Part shown: piece by piece, positions 1 through 10,098 of the stretch
Layout: every line of letters starts with the position of its first letter
Position numbering within the stretch: the first letter of the stretch is position 1
Origin: Bathynomus jamesi
Taxonomy: Eukaryota > Arthropoda > Malacostraca > Isopoda > Cirolanidae
Direction of reading: 5' to 3'
DNA length: 64,000 nt
Assembly (NCBI GenBank): GCA_023014485.1
Contig: JAJOZX010005511.1
Span: forward strand, 77,501 to 141,500
Program-made: the position numbers and the translations under genes
The notes under the pieces: generated by a model
Databases searched by the model: none
What the model was told of the DNA's origin: nothing
What the model saw: the letters and a program-made list of their open reading frames with translations, nothing else

Positions 1-51
1 ATAAACGTACAAATTGCCCTAAAAATAATTTTATTTTTAGTGTTTACATTA

Positions 52-213
52 GTTAACCTTGATTAACCTTGGTTTTGCTTCCTCCCAAATTATTCATTCT
101 GACGAAGGTTAAGCTTGTCACTCCACCTTAGACCTACAGTTTAATGTTAAATCCGAACCACGACCCACCAGCAGCAGCCCAGCGTCTTAACCACTAGGCT
201 ACCCGAGGTACCC
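52..213 (-). mobile_element. tRNA-derived SINE (SINE-A, copy 1)
   Basis: Read on the minus strand, a tRNA-like head contains a box-A-like stretch (AGCCTAGTGGTTAAGACG) and a box-B-like GGTTCGGATT. It is followed by a body ending in CAAGGTTAATCAAGGTTAA. The same head and body occur at 2465-2613 on the plus strand. RNA polymerase III transcription from the internal promoter is inferred from the family type. The 3' part (GACAAGCTTAACCTTCG) resembles the 3' end of LINE A at 37640-37700, suggesting LINE A supplies the mobilising enzyme. Confidence 0.8.
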
Positions 214-224
214 ATTTTATTTAC

Positions 225-357
225 CAACCAATTTATTTATTGTGTCGGAGCATAAACAGCTGGGTTTTGCTGCGCGCCGTCTGCCGTCAACGGGTCTCGA
301 TCCAGGGCCGATGGATTCGTAGTCAGCGACGCTAACCACTACACCACCGAGTTACAT
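225..357 (-). mobile_element. tRNA-derived SINE (SINE-B)
   Basis: On the minus strand the sequence starts CTCGGTGGTGTAGTGGTTAG and carries a box-B-like GGATCGAGACC, as in Asp/Glu-type tRNAs. It then continues into a non-tRNA body (GCAGCAAAACCCAGCTG) and an AAATAAATT-like tail. The head lacks a convincing paired acceptor stem and CCA context, so I call it a SINE, not a tRNA gene. Its head differs from SINE-A. Confidence 0.65.
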
Positions 358-1672
358 AAACGAATTATTATAAAAAATCAAGACAAAATGAAAAAGAAAC
401 CCTCCGACCACTTTCATGTACGAATGTATTTCAACAGATACTCAGGGAGCAAAAACTCAATTAAGCTATAGAAGCGCGCGCGAGCGCGCACACATCCACA
501 CGCACTTATTCATCCACGCTGCAAAAACTTTTGTTCCGCGTTTCATTGAAATCGTTACTGACTGTAACAAGTAAGAAGTTTGGAAAGAAATTTATCAGAT
601 TTGCTAAGTTCTTTTTAAGCTAAAATATTAGTTTCAGATATGAAATCACTTTTTTAGATTAACAATTTGATTTAGTCACCTCAGTGATATTTTCGAGTAA
701 TTTCAGTCTGTTTGGAATCTGTGCGTCACTTCTGCCAAATTTCTCATACTGGTTATAGTGTAGTATTAAACTTATCCCAACTGTGATTCAATTCGCAAAC
801 GTAATGCGACAATTTTCATCCCCGAGTACAAACTTTGTGTTTCTTACGACATCAGTAGGAAGCATAGAATTTCGCGCTTAACAATGATAAAACCAATAAT
901 ATGCTGAACGCGAGATTCCTTCCCTTCAAAATAAATTTATTATTCCGAGCCAAAGTTTCAAAACAAAAGAAAATGTTTTTACTTAAAAACATTTTTAACT
1001 CTTATCTTTGTCAACTTATTTTATTGTCAATTTCTTTCCTTCTTGTAAACTTCCTACGAAAAAAAAAATAGAGGAGTTGGGGGGGTATGTACATCCCCAC
1101 CAGGCTTTACAAAATGGACAAATTGGTAACTGTTCAAGCGATAAATTTAGATAAGAGCTACGAGCAAAAGCTACGCAACAAAACCTAATTCGATAAAAAA
1201 AAAAAAAAACGGGTAAAATAAGAGTTTAAATAACTGCCCTGACAAAAGTGGAAAACTGTCGTGTTCCAAATAGGCTCCGTCTACTTCTGAAGTTTATGCC
1301 GGCTAAAAGTGCCCTATACAATGCATGAAACTCAACTCCTACAGACCTTTTACTCCATTTCATGAATTCAATATTTCACCCAAAGCGCCCCAAAGCCTTT
1401 TTTTACACGAACGCACAAATGCTATAAGCGCGGAGAAGCACTAAAGAATGCAATACACGCAACATAAAAGAGCTTTGATGATAATTTTCAAGGCTCAGTG
1501 CCGCTGGTGGCAATGTTAATGTCCCACACACCTTACCTACGTTAAAAGCAGGAAATTTTAAGTATGTTAATAAGCTGAGAGGAAGAACCAAATATTCATA
1601 TTTTATACGCTTTGGTCACCCATCAACATGGCTACATACTCAGTAGTACATAGTGTTACTTGTGAACATTTA
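358..1672. other. no recognisable gene
   Basis: AT-rich sequence with A-runs and a short alternating CG/CA stretch near 475-505. I see no open frame with family features and no clear element ends. It may be old repeat debris or unique intergenic DNA. Confidence 0.4.
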
Positions 1673-1896
1673 GAGGCCTTCCTAGGAAGGAGTGGCTAAG
1701 CGACAAACCTTAAAAACGCAAGGAAAAGCAGTTAAAGTTGTACCAAATTGAAAGTTGCATAACTTTTGAAGATATTTCGTCGAAATATGTTCAAAAGTTC
1801 AAATGTTATTCCACTTTCAAATTTGGTACAACTTTTAACTGCGTTTTCTGGCGTTTTCTACTTTTGTTGCTTTGCCACTTCTTCCTGGAGGGCCTC
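1673..1896. repeat. imperfect palindrome (foldback/MITE-like)
   Basis: Two arms of about 105 bp run inward from GAGGCC at 1673 and GGCCTC at 1896. The arms share GTTGTACCAAA, a GAAAGT motif and AAGNAGTGGC, with scattered mismatches. A short central AT-rich segment separates them. It carries no coding capacity. The structure fits a foldback or non-autonomous DNA element; I found no clear target duplication. Confidence 0.65.
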
Positions 1897-2464
1897 AATT
1901 TATCTGTACAGGAATAAGGCCAAACCAGCGAAATCGTAGATGTATATATTTTCTTAAGTTTATATTGTATTAAAAAAAAAAAAAAAAAAAAAATACCAAT
2001 GAATGTGGTGTAGAAAGTAGTATGGTCTTCAAGATGTATATGGTACCAGAAATAACACTTTACATGGCAATTTTGTAGCTGGAATAACGGTACTGATACC
2101 TATATAAATTTGCTCGTGGCAAACCTGTCTAGACTAAATATGCTTATTTCACAGTTAAGTCACAAATTGTGAGAGAGAAGCGTTATTTGTATTACATATT
2201 AAAACAATTAGTTTTATTAAAATTCACGCTATATATCCGCAAAAAAATTGAAAAATAATGGTTTGGAATGGTCCAGTTGCATCAATAAATTATACTACAG
2301 GGTACCAAGTAGTTCTTTTCAAAAAATATTGGAAAAATATACTGTAGGAATCCCTACACAGCTTTTTGTAGCTGTGCTTTGTCACTCCATTTAAGACCTT
2401 AAAACAATTAAGTTCAAGAGAATGAGGGTATTACACAATAAAGAAAGTGGTTGGTAGATAAATG

Positions 2465-2613
2465 GGTACCCTAGGTGGCCTAGTGGTTAAGACGCTGGGC
2501 TGCTGATGGAGCGTGGTTCGGATTCCACGTTAAACTGTAGGTCTAAGGTGGAGTCAAAAGCTTGACCTTCGTCAGAATGAACAATTCGGGCGGAAGCTAA
2601 CCAAAGGTTATAT
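2465..2613 (+). mobile_element. tRNA-derived SINE (SINE-A, copy 2)
   Basis: Plus-strand copy of the family at 52-213. The head is GGCCTAGTGGTTAAGACG, the box-B-like site GGTTCGGATTCC, then ACTGTAGGTCTAAGGTGGAG. The tail contains AAGCTTGACCTTCGTCAGAA and ends CCAAAGGTT before a (TA)n run. The tail is close to the LINE A 3' end (37640-37700 and 8340-8402). Confidence 0.8.
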
Positions 2614-3479
2614 ATATATATTACATAATTTACTAATAATTTAAGAAATAACAAATACAGAAAAGAATAGGAATTTTATCGAAACTAAAGGAAATACGGG
2701 AATGACCTAAAAATGTAGGAAATTTAAGCAAATATAGGAACATTTAACACCGAGGACGTAATTAGTAGTGAAATGGAATAGTCTCCGTTTTCTCGTGACA
2801 AAGATTTTATCTTGTTGACGTACAGTACAGTGAGTGAACAGCAGGAAAGTTAGTGAAGTCATAAAGACGGGAAAGCAGCAAGGACTGTTCGCTTGATTTA
2901 TATTACAAACGGCATTCAGCCGAAGTCTATTCTCACGAATCCATTTCAATTTCCCTCTTAATCCAACTACGCGCGAGAAATCCCAAAATGCGAATGTCGA
3001 GCGAGGTTCCGCTTAAAATGGTCAATTCCCATTCCTTTCGCGTATTTCTCAATTCTATCACGTGACTCGCATTTAGCTCCATTCAATATAAATATGCAGT
3101 TAGGGATCCTATTAAAACCGACTCGAGTCGCCATTAAAGACAGTATATAGGTCATTCTTAACACCAGCCTATGGCAACCTTTGGAGATACAGTTTCAGAT
3201 CAGGAGACATTTTTGCGAAACGAGTAAATTCTCCTTTCATTCCTTCTCATTCCGAAAAGTAACATCAAAATAGAAATGAGGGATATGAGCCGTAATTGCG
3301 CTAAAATTGTTCACTTTCGAAGAGAGAAATGTCTGCAGCAAATTTACAATTGTTTTTTAAGCGAGTTTATTCTTCCTTTTAATTAATCAACTAAAATCTC
3401 TCACAAATGTGCGCATCTCCGCATAAGCGAGGTACTGACTTTAAATACATATACCTAAAAACTAATTAACCAAACATAA

Positions 3480-3665
3480 TTTAACTTAATCTAACCTAAC
3501 CTTTGTTCCACCGAACTGCGAAAGATGTAACGGGCCTTTCGGACACGAGTGAGAGCTGGAAGGATGGTTGGTCTCTGTTGAGTCATTAGTGATGTATTAG
3601 CTAACCTAACCAAATCTTAACTAACCTAACTTAGCGTAACTTAATCTAATCAAGAACATCTTTTT
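3480..3665. repeat. dispersed TAACC (TTAGG-type) motifs
   Basis: Several interrupted CTAACCTAACC blocks occur here, again near 3930. They resemble the arthropod telomere repeat TTAGG on the other strand but are short and degenerate. They are interstitial motifs, not a telomere. Confidence 0.5.
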
Positions 3666-3809
3666 CCGACAGTAAATATGTTTCTAAATTTTTTTAGACA
3701 AATTTCTTAATGTTCCAAGGTACCAAAAGTGTTACCTCGCAAATAAAATTGCCCTACTACATGTGAATTATCACAAACTCGACCTCACTTACGTCCAGTT
3801 GCATCCGAC

Positions 3810-3835
3810 ACACACACACACACACACACACACAC
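3810..3835 (+). repeat. (CA)n microsatellite
   Basis: About thirteen CA dinucleotides in a row, flanked by non-repetitive DNA. Confidence 0.9.
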
Positions 3836-4023
3836 CTCGCATTTCCTCATGATCGAGGTAATGTACCAACTTTCTTAATTCCATATTCCATACTCAAACC
3901 GAATAAACTGCGAAAAACCAGCTACCATATCCTAACCTAATCTAAACTTCGATTTATAAGGTTTCGAGATACCAAAGCGTTGCCTCTATATCGATTACCA
4001 AACAATTAGATATGTATATCTGC

Positions 4024-4092
4024 GTGTCAGTTAAAAAAAAGCGCCAAGTCTATGACCCAAAAATGTTGATTTGGCGCTTTTTAACTATGACA
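4024..4092. repeat. short hairpin repeat
   Basis: Arms GTGTCAGTTAAAAAAAAGCG and the complement of CGCTTTTTAACTATGACAC enclose about 25 bp. This could be a tiny foldback element. It lies next to the (TA)n into which the Tc1-like element at 4116 is inserted. Confidence 0.55.
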
Positions 4093-4115
4093 CGCATATA
4101 TATATATTATATATA

Positions 4116-5047
4116 TTGGACAAAATAATGGAAACACGCATTTTTGGTGCTGTATTTTCTGATATCATTAATGGCGTTATGTACTTTATTAAATTAATAT
4201 GTAACTGCATATAATATTGAGAACATCTTCTATTTTAATATGTTCATATTGGTTTTTCATATTCTTTTAAAATAAATAAAATATAGCGCTTGGAAAAAAA
4301 GTTACTGCCTGTGAAAGGGGCATGATAGTAGGAGCCCGTTTGGGTGGTGTTTCAGTAATAAAAGCCACATAATTGCTCCTGTATCTCGAGGAACAGTCCT
4401 CAAGGTTATGAATACATGCAAAAATAATAAAGAAAAGAACATCAAATAAGGAATATATTGAGTGTAAAGCAATACTGGCAGAATGCGACAGAAGAACCTT
4501 ATATGATAATTATGAGATGTGAAGAACCAATCAAAGACTGTTGCATCAAAACTTTTTTGTTCAAAATTTAACAATAGTTCGCAAAGACCAGTGTCAGTCA
4601 TAACTATGTTATGGGAACTGTAGTAAAGCCTATTTTAACACCAACCAGTACCAAAGTTCTAATGAATTTGAATTTGGAGTTGGGGAGAAAAATGGGAACA
4701 ATTCTGTGCTTATGTGACGTAGTTTTTTTTTTAATTTCTTTCCACGTATTCATAACTATGGGATTGTTCCTCAAGGTGTAGGGACAATCACGCGACTTTT
4801 AATATTGACATACCAACCAAACGGGCTCCTACTATCATGCCCCTTTTACAGTCAGTAACATTTTTTCCAAGCGCCATATTTTTATTTATTCTACAAGAAT
4901 ATGAAAAACCAATATGAACATATTAAAATAGAAGATTTTCTGAATATTATATGCAGTTACATATTAATTTAATAAAATACATAACGCCATTAATGATATC
5001 AGAAAATACAGCACCGAAAATGCAAGTGTTTCCATTATTCTGTCCAA
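4116..5047 (+). mobile_element. Tc1-like deletion derivative with ~250-bp TIRs
   Basis: The left end TTGGACAAAATAATGGAAAC is mirrored at 5047. Homology between the ends continues inward for about 200-250 bp per side, with small gaps, through GATATCATTAATGGCG and AAACGGGCTCCTACTATCAT. The insertion lies in a TA-rich site. Between the arms only a degenerate N-terminal DNA-binding portion remains (around 4360-4600, plus strand). It shows a Tc1-type helix-turn-helix trace (VSRGTVLKVMN) but no catalytic DDE region. It is therefore non-autonomous. Confidence 0.75.
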
Positions 5048-5077
5048 CCCCTCTATATATATATATATATAATGTAT

Positions 5078-5167
5078 ATTGTTTAACCCACTTCGCAACA
5101 TCTATCATCATATGACGGAGACCTATAGTTTTACGTGGGATTAGAACCACGGGTCGCTACATAATCT
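5078..5167 (-). mobile_element. SINE fragment related to SINE-A
   Basis: On the minus strand, ATGTAGCGACCCGTGG, then CCCACGTAAAACTATAGGTC and CCGTCATATGATG, line up with the copy at 44435-44545 and more loosely with the SINE-A body. It is degenerate and partial. Confidence 0.5.
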
Positions 5168-6123
5168 GGACACAAGGGACAGACTTCCATTCAACTATTC
5201 TCCAGACCCAATGTCGCTTAACTTCGCTGATCGACGGGAAGCAGTGTTACAACAATGGCCACGACGTAGCCCTATACATACATATGTAACTAGCGGGATC
5301 CCTCAGGGGTCTGTGTTGGAGCCAATCTTGTTCATTGTTTATGTAAATGATCGTAATATTAATTTGATTAGTAACATTTCAAAATACGCGGACTATAACG
5401 AAACTCTGCGGTAAAACATATCGTAGATGCGAGAGGCGTTGTAAAGTGACCTTAATGAGGTCGTTGATTGGACAGATAAATGACAGATGAAATTTAATGT
5501 CGATAAATACGAATTAATGCTCATCGGCTCTCAAAATAGCGAGTTTAGTTATTGTATGGCGGGTAAAGACCTTAGTAGCGGAGGAGAAGGATTTACGTGT
5601 TACAGTTACGGAAGACGTTAAAGTTTTCAAAGCAATGCGTCGAAGATAGTAAGAAAGTGTTGAGTTTTTTACCTCGAAATTTCGAGTACAAATCTAGAGA
5701 CATCATATTACCTTTATATAAGTCCCGAGTTCCCACATTTAAAGTACGCCGTACAGTTTTGGTCTCCGTACATGAGGAAAAATAAATAAATAAATAAAAT
5801 AAATAAATAAATAAAATAAATAAATAAATAAAATAAATAAATAAATAAAATAAATAAATAAATAAAATAAATAAATAAATAAATAAAATAAATAAATAAA
5901 ATAAATAAATAAATAAAATAAATAAATAAATAAAATAAATAAAATAAATAAATAAATAAATAAAATAAATAAATTTGAAAGAATTCAGAAAAGAGCGACC
6001 AAGCTTATACTTAACCTTCGTAATAAAAGCTACGAAAAGATTATTTATCAGAACTTGATCCATATTCATTTAAAAAAAAAGGCGGCGGACGGAACGTATT
6101 GAAGTTTTTAAAGATATTAAATA
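5165..6123 (+). pseudogene. non-LTR retrotransposon fragment, RT C-terminal part (LINE D)
   Basis: The reading around 5211-5414 contains the RT signature SGIPQGSVLEPILFIVYVND and the following palm motif, where the normal FADD-type catalytic pair appears mutated (YADYN). Downstream frames keep the typical Jockey/CR1-group features: a thumb region, then SFLPRNFEYKSRDIILPLYK, a W/Y-rich stretch, and FERIQKRATKLI after an AT-rich array (5780-5976). Frameshifts and stops are frequent. The 5' end is missing. The D-41-D transposon at 6124 interrupts the 3' coding part; remnants may continue just after 7337. LINE D is a different family from LINE A and LINE C. Confidence 0.8.
5780..5976 (+). repeat. 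(AAATA/AAAT)n array inside LINE D coding sequence
   Basis: About 197 bp of AAATAAATAAATA-type units. The protein reading before it ends in the conserved stretch (VRTVLVSVHEEK in one frame) and the reading after it resumes at FERIQKRATK. In related elements these are separated by only a few residues, so the array appears to have grown at that site. Confidence 0.85.
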
Positions 6124-7335
6124 CAGGGTGTCCCATAAGTCCGGCATCATAGGAAAAATAATAAAAAAGGCAAAACAACAGCTTTTATTTACAGAACGCG
6201 CTCAATATGTCCACCATTGTTTTCAATACACAAATTCAGGCGTGATACCCAGTCAGCAAGCACACGGTGAATGATGTCAGGAGTAATGGTGTTACATGCC
6301 CCAATAATGCGCTGCCGCAAATGTTCAACACCCATAATTTTCTCTGCGTATACCAGCGCTTTGAAGTGGCCCCAGAGATAAAAATCTAGTGGCGTGAGAT
6401 CCGGGCTTCTAGCTGGCCATTCCACAGGCCCTCGACGTCCTATCCAATGGCCAGGGAATTGTTGGTACAGGTATTCCCTTACTTGGGTGCTGTAATGTGC
6501 AGGACCGCCGTCTTGCTGGAACCATGTTGGGAAATTTCCTTCTTCGTTCAAGACACTGGGAAATGCTTCTTCCCTGTGCATACGTAGGTAGGTGCCTCCA
6601 GTGACATGTTCATTGAAAAAGAGGGGGCCTATGATGCGATCCTTCCAAATGACACACCATACCATCACCCGAGATGTACCTTGTTCCTTTGAAGAGGTAT
6701 ACCAGTGAGGGTTGTTTTGAGACTAGTAGCCGGTGTTCTGTCGATTTACCTCACCATTTCCATAAAAAACAGACTCGTCACTGAACAGAATGGTGGAAGG
6801 GAAATTGGCATCCCGAGCATATTGTTCCGTAGCCCATTCACAAAATTCCATCCGCCGGTCGGGATCATCATCGCTTAATTTCTGTAGGATCTGAAGTTTA
6901 TATGGATGCCATTTGTGAGCCTGAAGAATGCGATGGTTGCTACTTTTCGACACTCCTGTCTCGGCGGACAATCGCCGAAGAGACTTATTGGGACTTCTGT
7001 TAAAATGAGCCAGGATAGCAGTCGCTGTATCATCGTCAGTGGACCTCCTTGAAGGTCTACTGCTTTGTTTATCTTCTATGGATCCTGTTTCCTTAAACTT
7101 TGCAACAAGTCTGCTAACACAACTCTGTGTTATTGGCTCGCGGTCTGGATGCAGTCTGTTAAATTCAGTAGCGGCCTCTCTTTGACTCCGATTTCCTATG
7201 AGTAGAATTATCTGGATTCGTTCTTCCTTGCTCACAGACATTATGGTCTGTAGAAAGAGAAAAATATGAATTATGGTTTGTAGAAATAGAAAAATATGAA
7301 TTTCTCCTATGATGCCGGACTTATGGGACACCCTG
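6124..7335 (-). mobile_element. Tc1/mariner-superfamily transposon, D-41-D group, full-length copy
   Basis: Ends are CAGGGTGTCCCATAAGTCCG and its complement, with about 30 bp of TIR. TA duplications lie at 6122-6123 and 7336-7337. Total length is 1212 bp, about right for an autonomous member of this superfamily. It lies inside LINE D. A second, internally deleted copy lies at 40150-40901. Confidence 0.92.
6189..7241 (-). pseudogene. IS630/Tc1-mariner DDE transposase with one in-frame stop
   Basis: The predicted start is MSVSKEERIQ at 7241. Residues ~1-110 form a helix-turn-helix region ending in ETGSIEDK and similar, of the DUF4817-like type. Residues ~150-350 form the DDE domain, with catalytic aspartates in ILFSDES, FQQDGGPAHY and SPDLTPLDFYLWG. 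The second and third are 41 residues apart, which suggests the D-41-D (rosa/Visitor-like) group. The frame is continuous except for a TAG codon at 6723-6725. The copy at 40150-40901 reads TCG at that position, so a single base change probably created the stop. It would bind the TIRs and move the element by cut-and-paste in the nucleus. Confidence 0.88.
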
Positions 7336-7337
7336 TA

Positions 7338-7727
7338 TAAACTTAGGTAGGTATAGATTATTAGCATTAAGAATTATTGCACCATGTGTAAATTGCAATG
7401 TATTAATTACCTAACAGCTTACATGAATTTGTAAAAATTAGTCTTTTAAGTAAAAGTAGCCATTTTGAAATCTGTAAATACCTATTTTATATGCAAATAC
7501 ACATATATTTCTTTTCATATATTGATAGAATAAGGTTGAAACTCATTTTCTGTATATATATGAAAATCTTAAAAAATCTGTAATTTAGGGGGGGCAGGAC
7601 CCCTTCAAATGGAATAAAGTGTCGTAACTTTTTTTCTGTTAATTTTAGCAATTTTTTTCTACTTATGCTAATTTGTTATGTGTGCAATTACCTTTCATAA
7701 ACACTTTAAATCACTGTTCTATGTCAA
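7338..7727. other. AT-rich, no recognisable gene
   Basis: The first part may be the continuation of the LINE D 3' end displaced by the transposon. The rest is AT-rich without features. Confidence 0.35.
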
Positions 7728-7731
7728 TTAA

Positions 7732-7819
7732 CCCTTTACTGCCCAAAAGGACAAATTTCTAACCTTTCAAATACACGCATTCATTACTTAACCATACAAA
7801 ATATTTAGGCAGTAAAGGG
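7732..7819. mobile_element. 88-bp piggyBac-like MITE (copy 1)
   Basis: The termini CCCTTTACTGCC and GGCAGTAAAGGG are inverted and flanked by TTAA on both sides (7728-7731, 7820-7823). TTAA target duplication with CCC-starting ends is the piggyBac signature. A near-identical sister lies at 43951-44037. It is far too short to code for anything. Confidence 0.78.
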
Positions 7820-8104
7820 TTAAGGACTGAGTTATGGTGGTTTGAATATTTACAGTTTTCACCACCACCACCCCCAAAAAAGGGGGGGAGCATAACTTTT
7901 GAACCATAACTCCGATTGAGCTGATATTTGAAATTTGGTACTTACTAGCATAGACCATTCTAGAAACCAAATTTAAGCAAAATATATGAGGGTGTGGTTT
8001 TGACCACTGCATGATTTGTTTATCTTTCCTACTTTACTGTCTTCTTCGGCTACCCTAGAGTGGGTCATTGGGTCCTTGGTAGTTTGTAACTTCTGTAATA
8101 TATA

Positions 8105-8332
8105 CAGGGTGTAACAAAAGTCCGTTCTCATAGGGAAATAAGATATAACAGAATTCAACAAGATAATAGTTTTAACTATACATTACCTACAAACAATACA
8201 ATCAACTTACCAATTAATCCACTACATGCTCAAATTGCATTCCACGTAGCCGTTCACACATTTCTACTCGTTTTTCTCCTTCAATTCCGTTATATCTTAT
8301 TCCCCTATGAGAACAGACTTTGGTACACCCTC
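8105..8332 (-). mobile_element. Tc1/mariner deletion derivative (MITE)
   Basis: The left end CAGGGTGTAACAAAAGTCCG and the complement of the right end (AGGGTGTACCAAAGTCTG) share about 45 bp of TIR, including CTCATAGGG and AATAAGATATAAC. TA precedes the left end. The interior (8214-8300, minus strand) retains a short transposase C-terminus (CERLRGMQFEHVVD) like those of the D-41-D group. The right boundary abuts a LINE A 3' tail and is set less surely. Confidence 0.72.
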
Positions 8333-8432
8333 GAGAGGAGGGGCGACAAGCTCGACCTTCGTGAAATAAGGAATCATCGCACGGAACATTTGAAAGGTTA
8401 AAAAGTATACATACATACATACATACATACAT
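8333..8432 (+). mobile_element. LINE A 3'-tail fragment with (CATA)n end
   Basis: GGAGGGGCGACAAGCTCGAC followed by CTTCGTGAAAT and GGAATCATCGCACGGAAC matches the LINE A end at 37633-37700. It runs into a (CATA)n tail. It is a severely 5'-truncated insertion of the kind LINEs leave. Confidence 0.7.
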
Positions 8433-8467
8433 GGGATAAATTTCACTCAAACGTGTGAAATGAATGA

Positions 8468-8545
8468 ATGATGCAAACCCACAAGGAAAAAGAAAAACTT
8501 ATTCCAAGGCCTTGGAATCACTATTTTTCCTTGTGGGTCTGCATC

Positions 8546-8549
<4 letters not shown>
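8468..8549. repeat. short foldback element (family shared with 43785-43931)
   Basis: Arms ACCCACAAGGAAAAAGAAAA and its near complement meet at CCAAGGCCTTGG. The 5' flank (GGGATAAATTTCAC, GTGTGAAATGAATGAATG) is also shared with the 43.9-kb copy, so the family includes that flank. Confidence 0.7.

Positions 8550-8604
<55 letters not shown>
8549..8604. repeat. (TA)n microsatellite
   Basis: Pure AT dinucleotides. It serves as the target of the hAT element that begins at 8605. Confidence 0.95.
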
Positions 8605-8609
<5 letters not shown>

Positions 8610-8617
8610 CTGGCAGG

Positions 8618-8745
8618 TCGGACCCGGACCCGGGTTTAACCCGAAAGTGAGAAGACCCGGACCCGAAAGTGAATTTTAAAATTGACTCAGACCCAGACCC
8701 GACCCGAAAGTGAAGGACCCGCGCAGCCGGGTTTTTAGTTTACAA
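8618..8745 (+). repeat. left subterminal GACCCGGACCCG array
   Basis: Repeats of GACCCGGACCCGAAAGTGAA in slightly variable spacing. The same unit appears inverted at the other end of the element. Subterminal repeats of this sort usually serve as transposase binding sites in hAT elements (family knowledge). Confidence 0.75.
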
Positions 8746-8895
8746 AATTTGTGTGTGCCCCTTTAGATTTGGCAACAATGTATTGAATTATCACTCCACC
8801 CTCCAAATGACTCACTGGAAGGAGAGAGTTAACGGTGACGGAAGAATAGCCTAATCCTAATATATTTTATCGTTTGTTTGTGAATTGAAAAAGAA

Positions 8896-9219
8896 TTGCG
8901 ACAAAAGGAAGGACGAATTCAAACAGTGTCACTGTGCGCGAAGTGTGATGCGGGTGTGATACAGTTTGAAAAATGTCCTCGCCTCGCAAAAGAGAGATAT
9001 TCAGCTGGGAAACTGATCCATCAAGATTCCATGAAATGGTGGATGGAAATGGGAGGAGAATTAAAACAGGCAGCCTCGGTAGCATTGTCTACTCCGTGCG
9101 CACAAGTTAGCGTTGAAAGATTGTTCTCCGCTCTGAGTTTCTTTCTGAACCCGCAAAGAAATTCTCTTTCGCAATCATTAAATTAATTATTAGACGCAGT
9201 ATTGTTTTTGCGATCGAAC
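8896..9219 (+). pseudogene. hAT transposase C-terminal dimerisation domain fragment
   Basis: The reading contains MKWWMEMGGELKQAASVAL, then a STPCAQVSVERLFSALSF block and RNSLSQSL. This matches the hAT dimerisation signature (P...S.ERLFS...I..RR..L). A stop after SQSLN at about 9183 interrupts a tail that would continue LLDAVLFLRSN. Everything N-terminal (BED finger, RNase-H-fold catalytic core) is absent, so the piece is non-functional. Confidence 0.8.
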
Positions 9220-9297
9220 GGTGTTGGGGAATAAAGTCTTCTCAAATAAAATAGTGTAGAATAGTCCTAATAAAAATATTTCAGTTAAGAAGCGCAT

Positions 9298-9329
<32 letters not shown>

Positions 9330-9336
9330 ATATATA

Positions 9337-9370
<34 letters not shown>
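9298..9370. repeat. (TA)n array inside the hAT
   Basis: Interrupted AT dinucleotide tract of about 70 bp. Confidence 0.9.
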
Positions 9371-9373
<3 letters not shown>

Positions 9374-10098
9374 AATAAAAAAATCGGTTAAAAATTGAGA
9401 AATCTCTTTCCTGTCTTGCCACAACTTTCAATCTAGATTCTAGGAGAAATAAGTATAGGCTATGCCGCTACATCAATATCTGTTTTAAAGGAGTTCACAG
9501 AATATGTTGCCCTCAAAATATAAAGACAATATTACTACCAAATGACTTTAATTATTTCATATTATCGATTTTATTTTTGTTTTTTAAGATAAACAAAATA
9601 TTTAATTTTAATGCAAGATGATGATAATTTCTATTTGAGTTCACTCAAAAAATGTAGAATTTTCACTTTTCACAAAATTAATTAAAATTTAGAATAAGGG
9701 TGCTGAAGAGAGCAAGCATAACATCGTACTTTGCCCCTTAGCAATGCATGTATAACTATACGTAGTTACTATTAAATATTAATACAATTAATATACCTAC
9801 TTTCAAACATTTCCAGAATCGGATTAATTAATATATATGGTTAGGCTACTACCGTATAGCCATATAATTTTTACTATGTTTCAGAAAACATGTTAATGTA
9901 GCTACGGTAGCAGTCTTATTACCTATCCTATACCAGATTATAATTACTAGTACAGTTCCCGCCGCTTCGCTGACGGTTAGACAGGCTAAACTACAAAAAA
10001 AGAACCCAGCCGTGAAAATTTTGAGCTTCACATTGTGTCAACATTTCTGAATCTGGTATCTCCCAAAACCTCCTCACCCCCATTCATACAACTTGGGG

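Noticed and set aside
270..350. tRNA gene on the minus strand
   Set aside because: Box A and box B are present, but acceptor-stem pairing is not convincing and the sequence continues into a SINE body.
3480..3665. Telomere or subtelomere
   Set aside because: TAACC motifs are short, interrupted and surrounded by ordinary interspersed elements.
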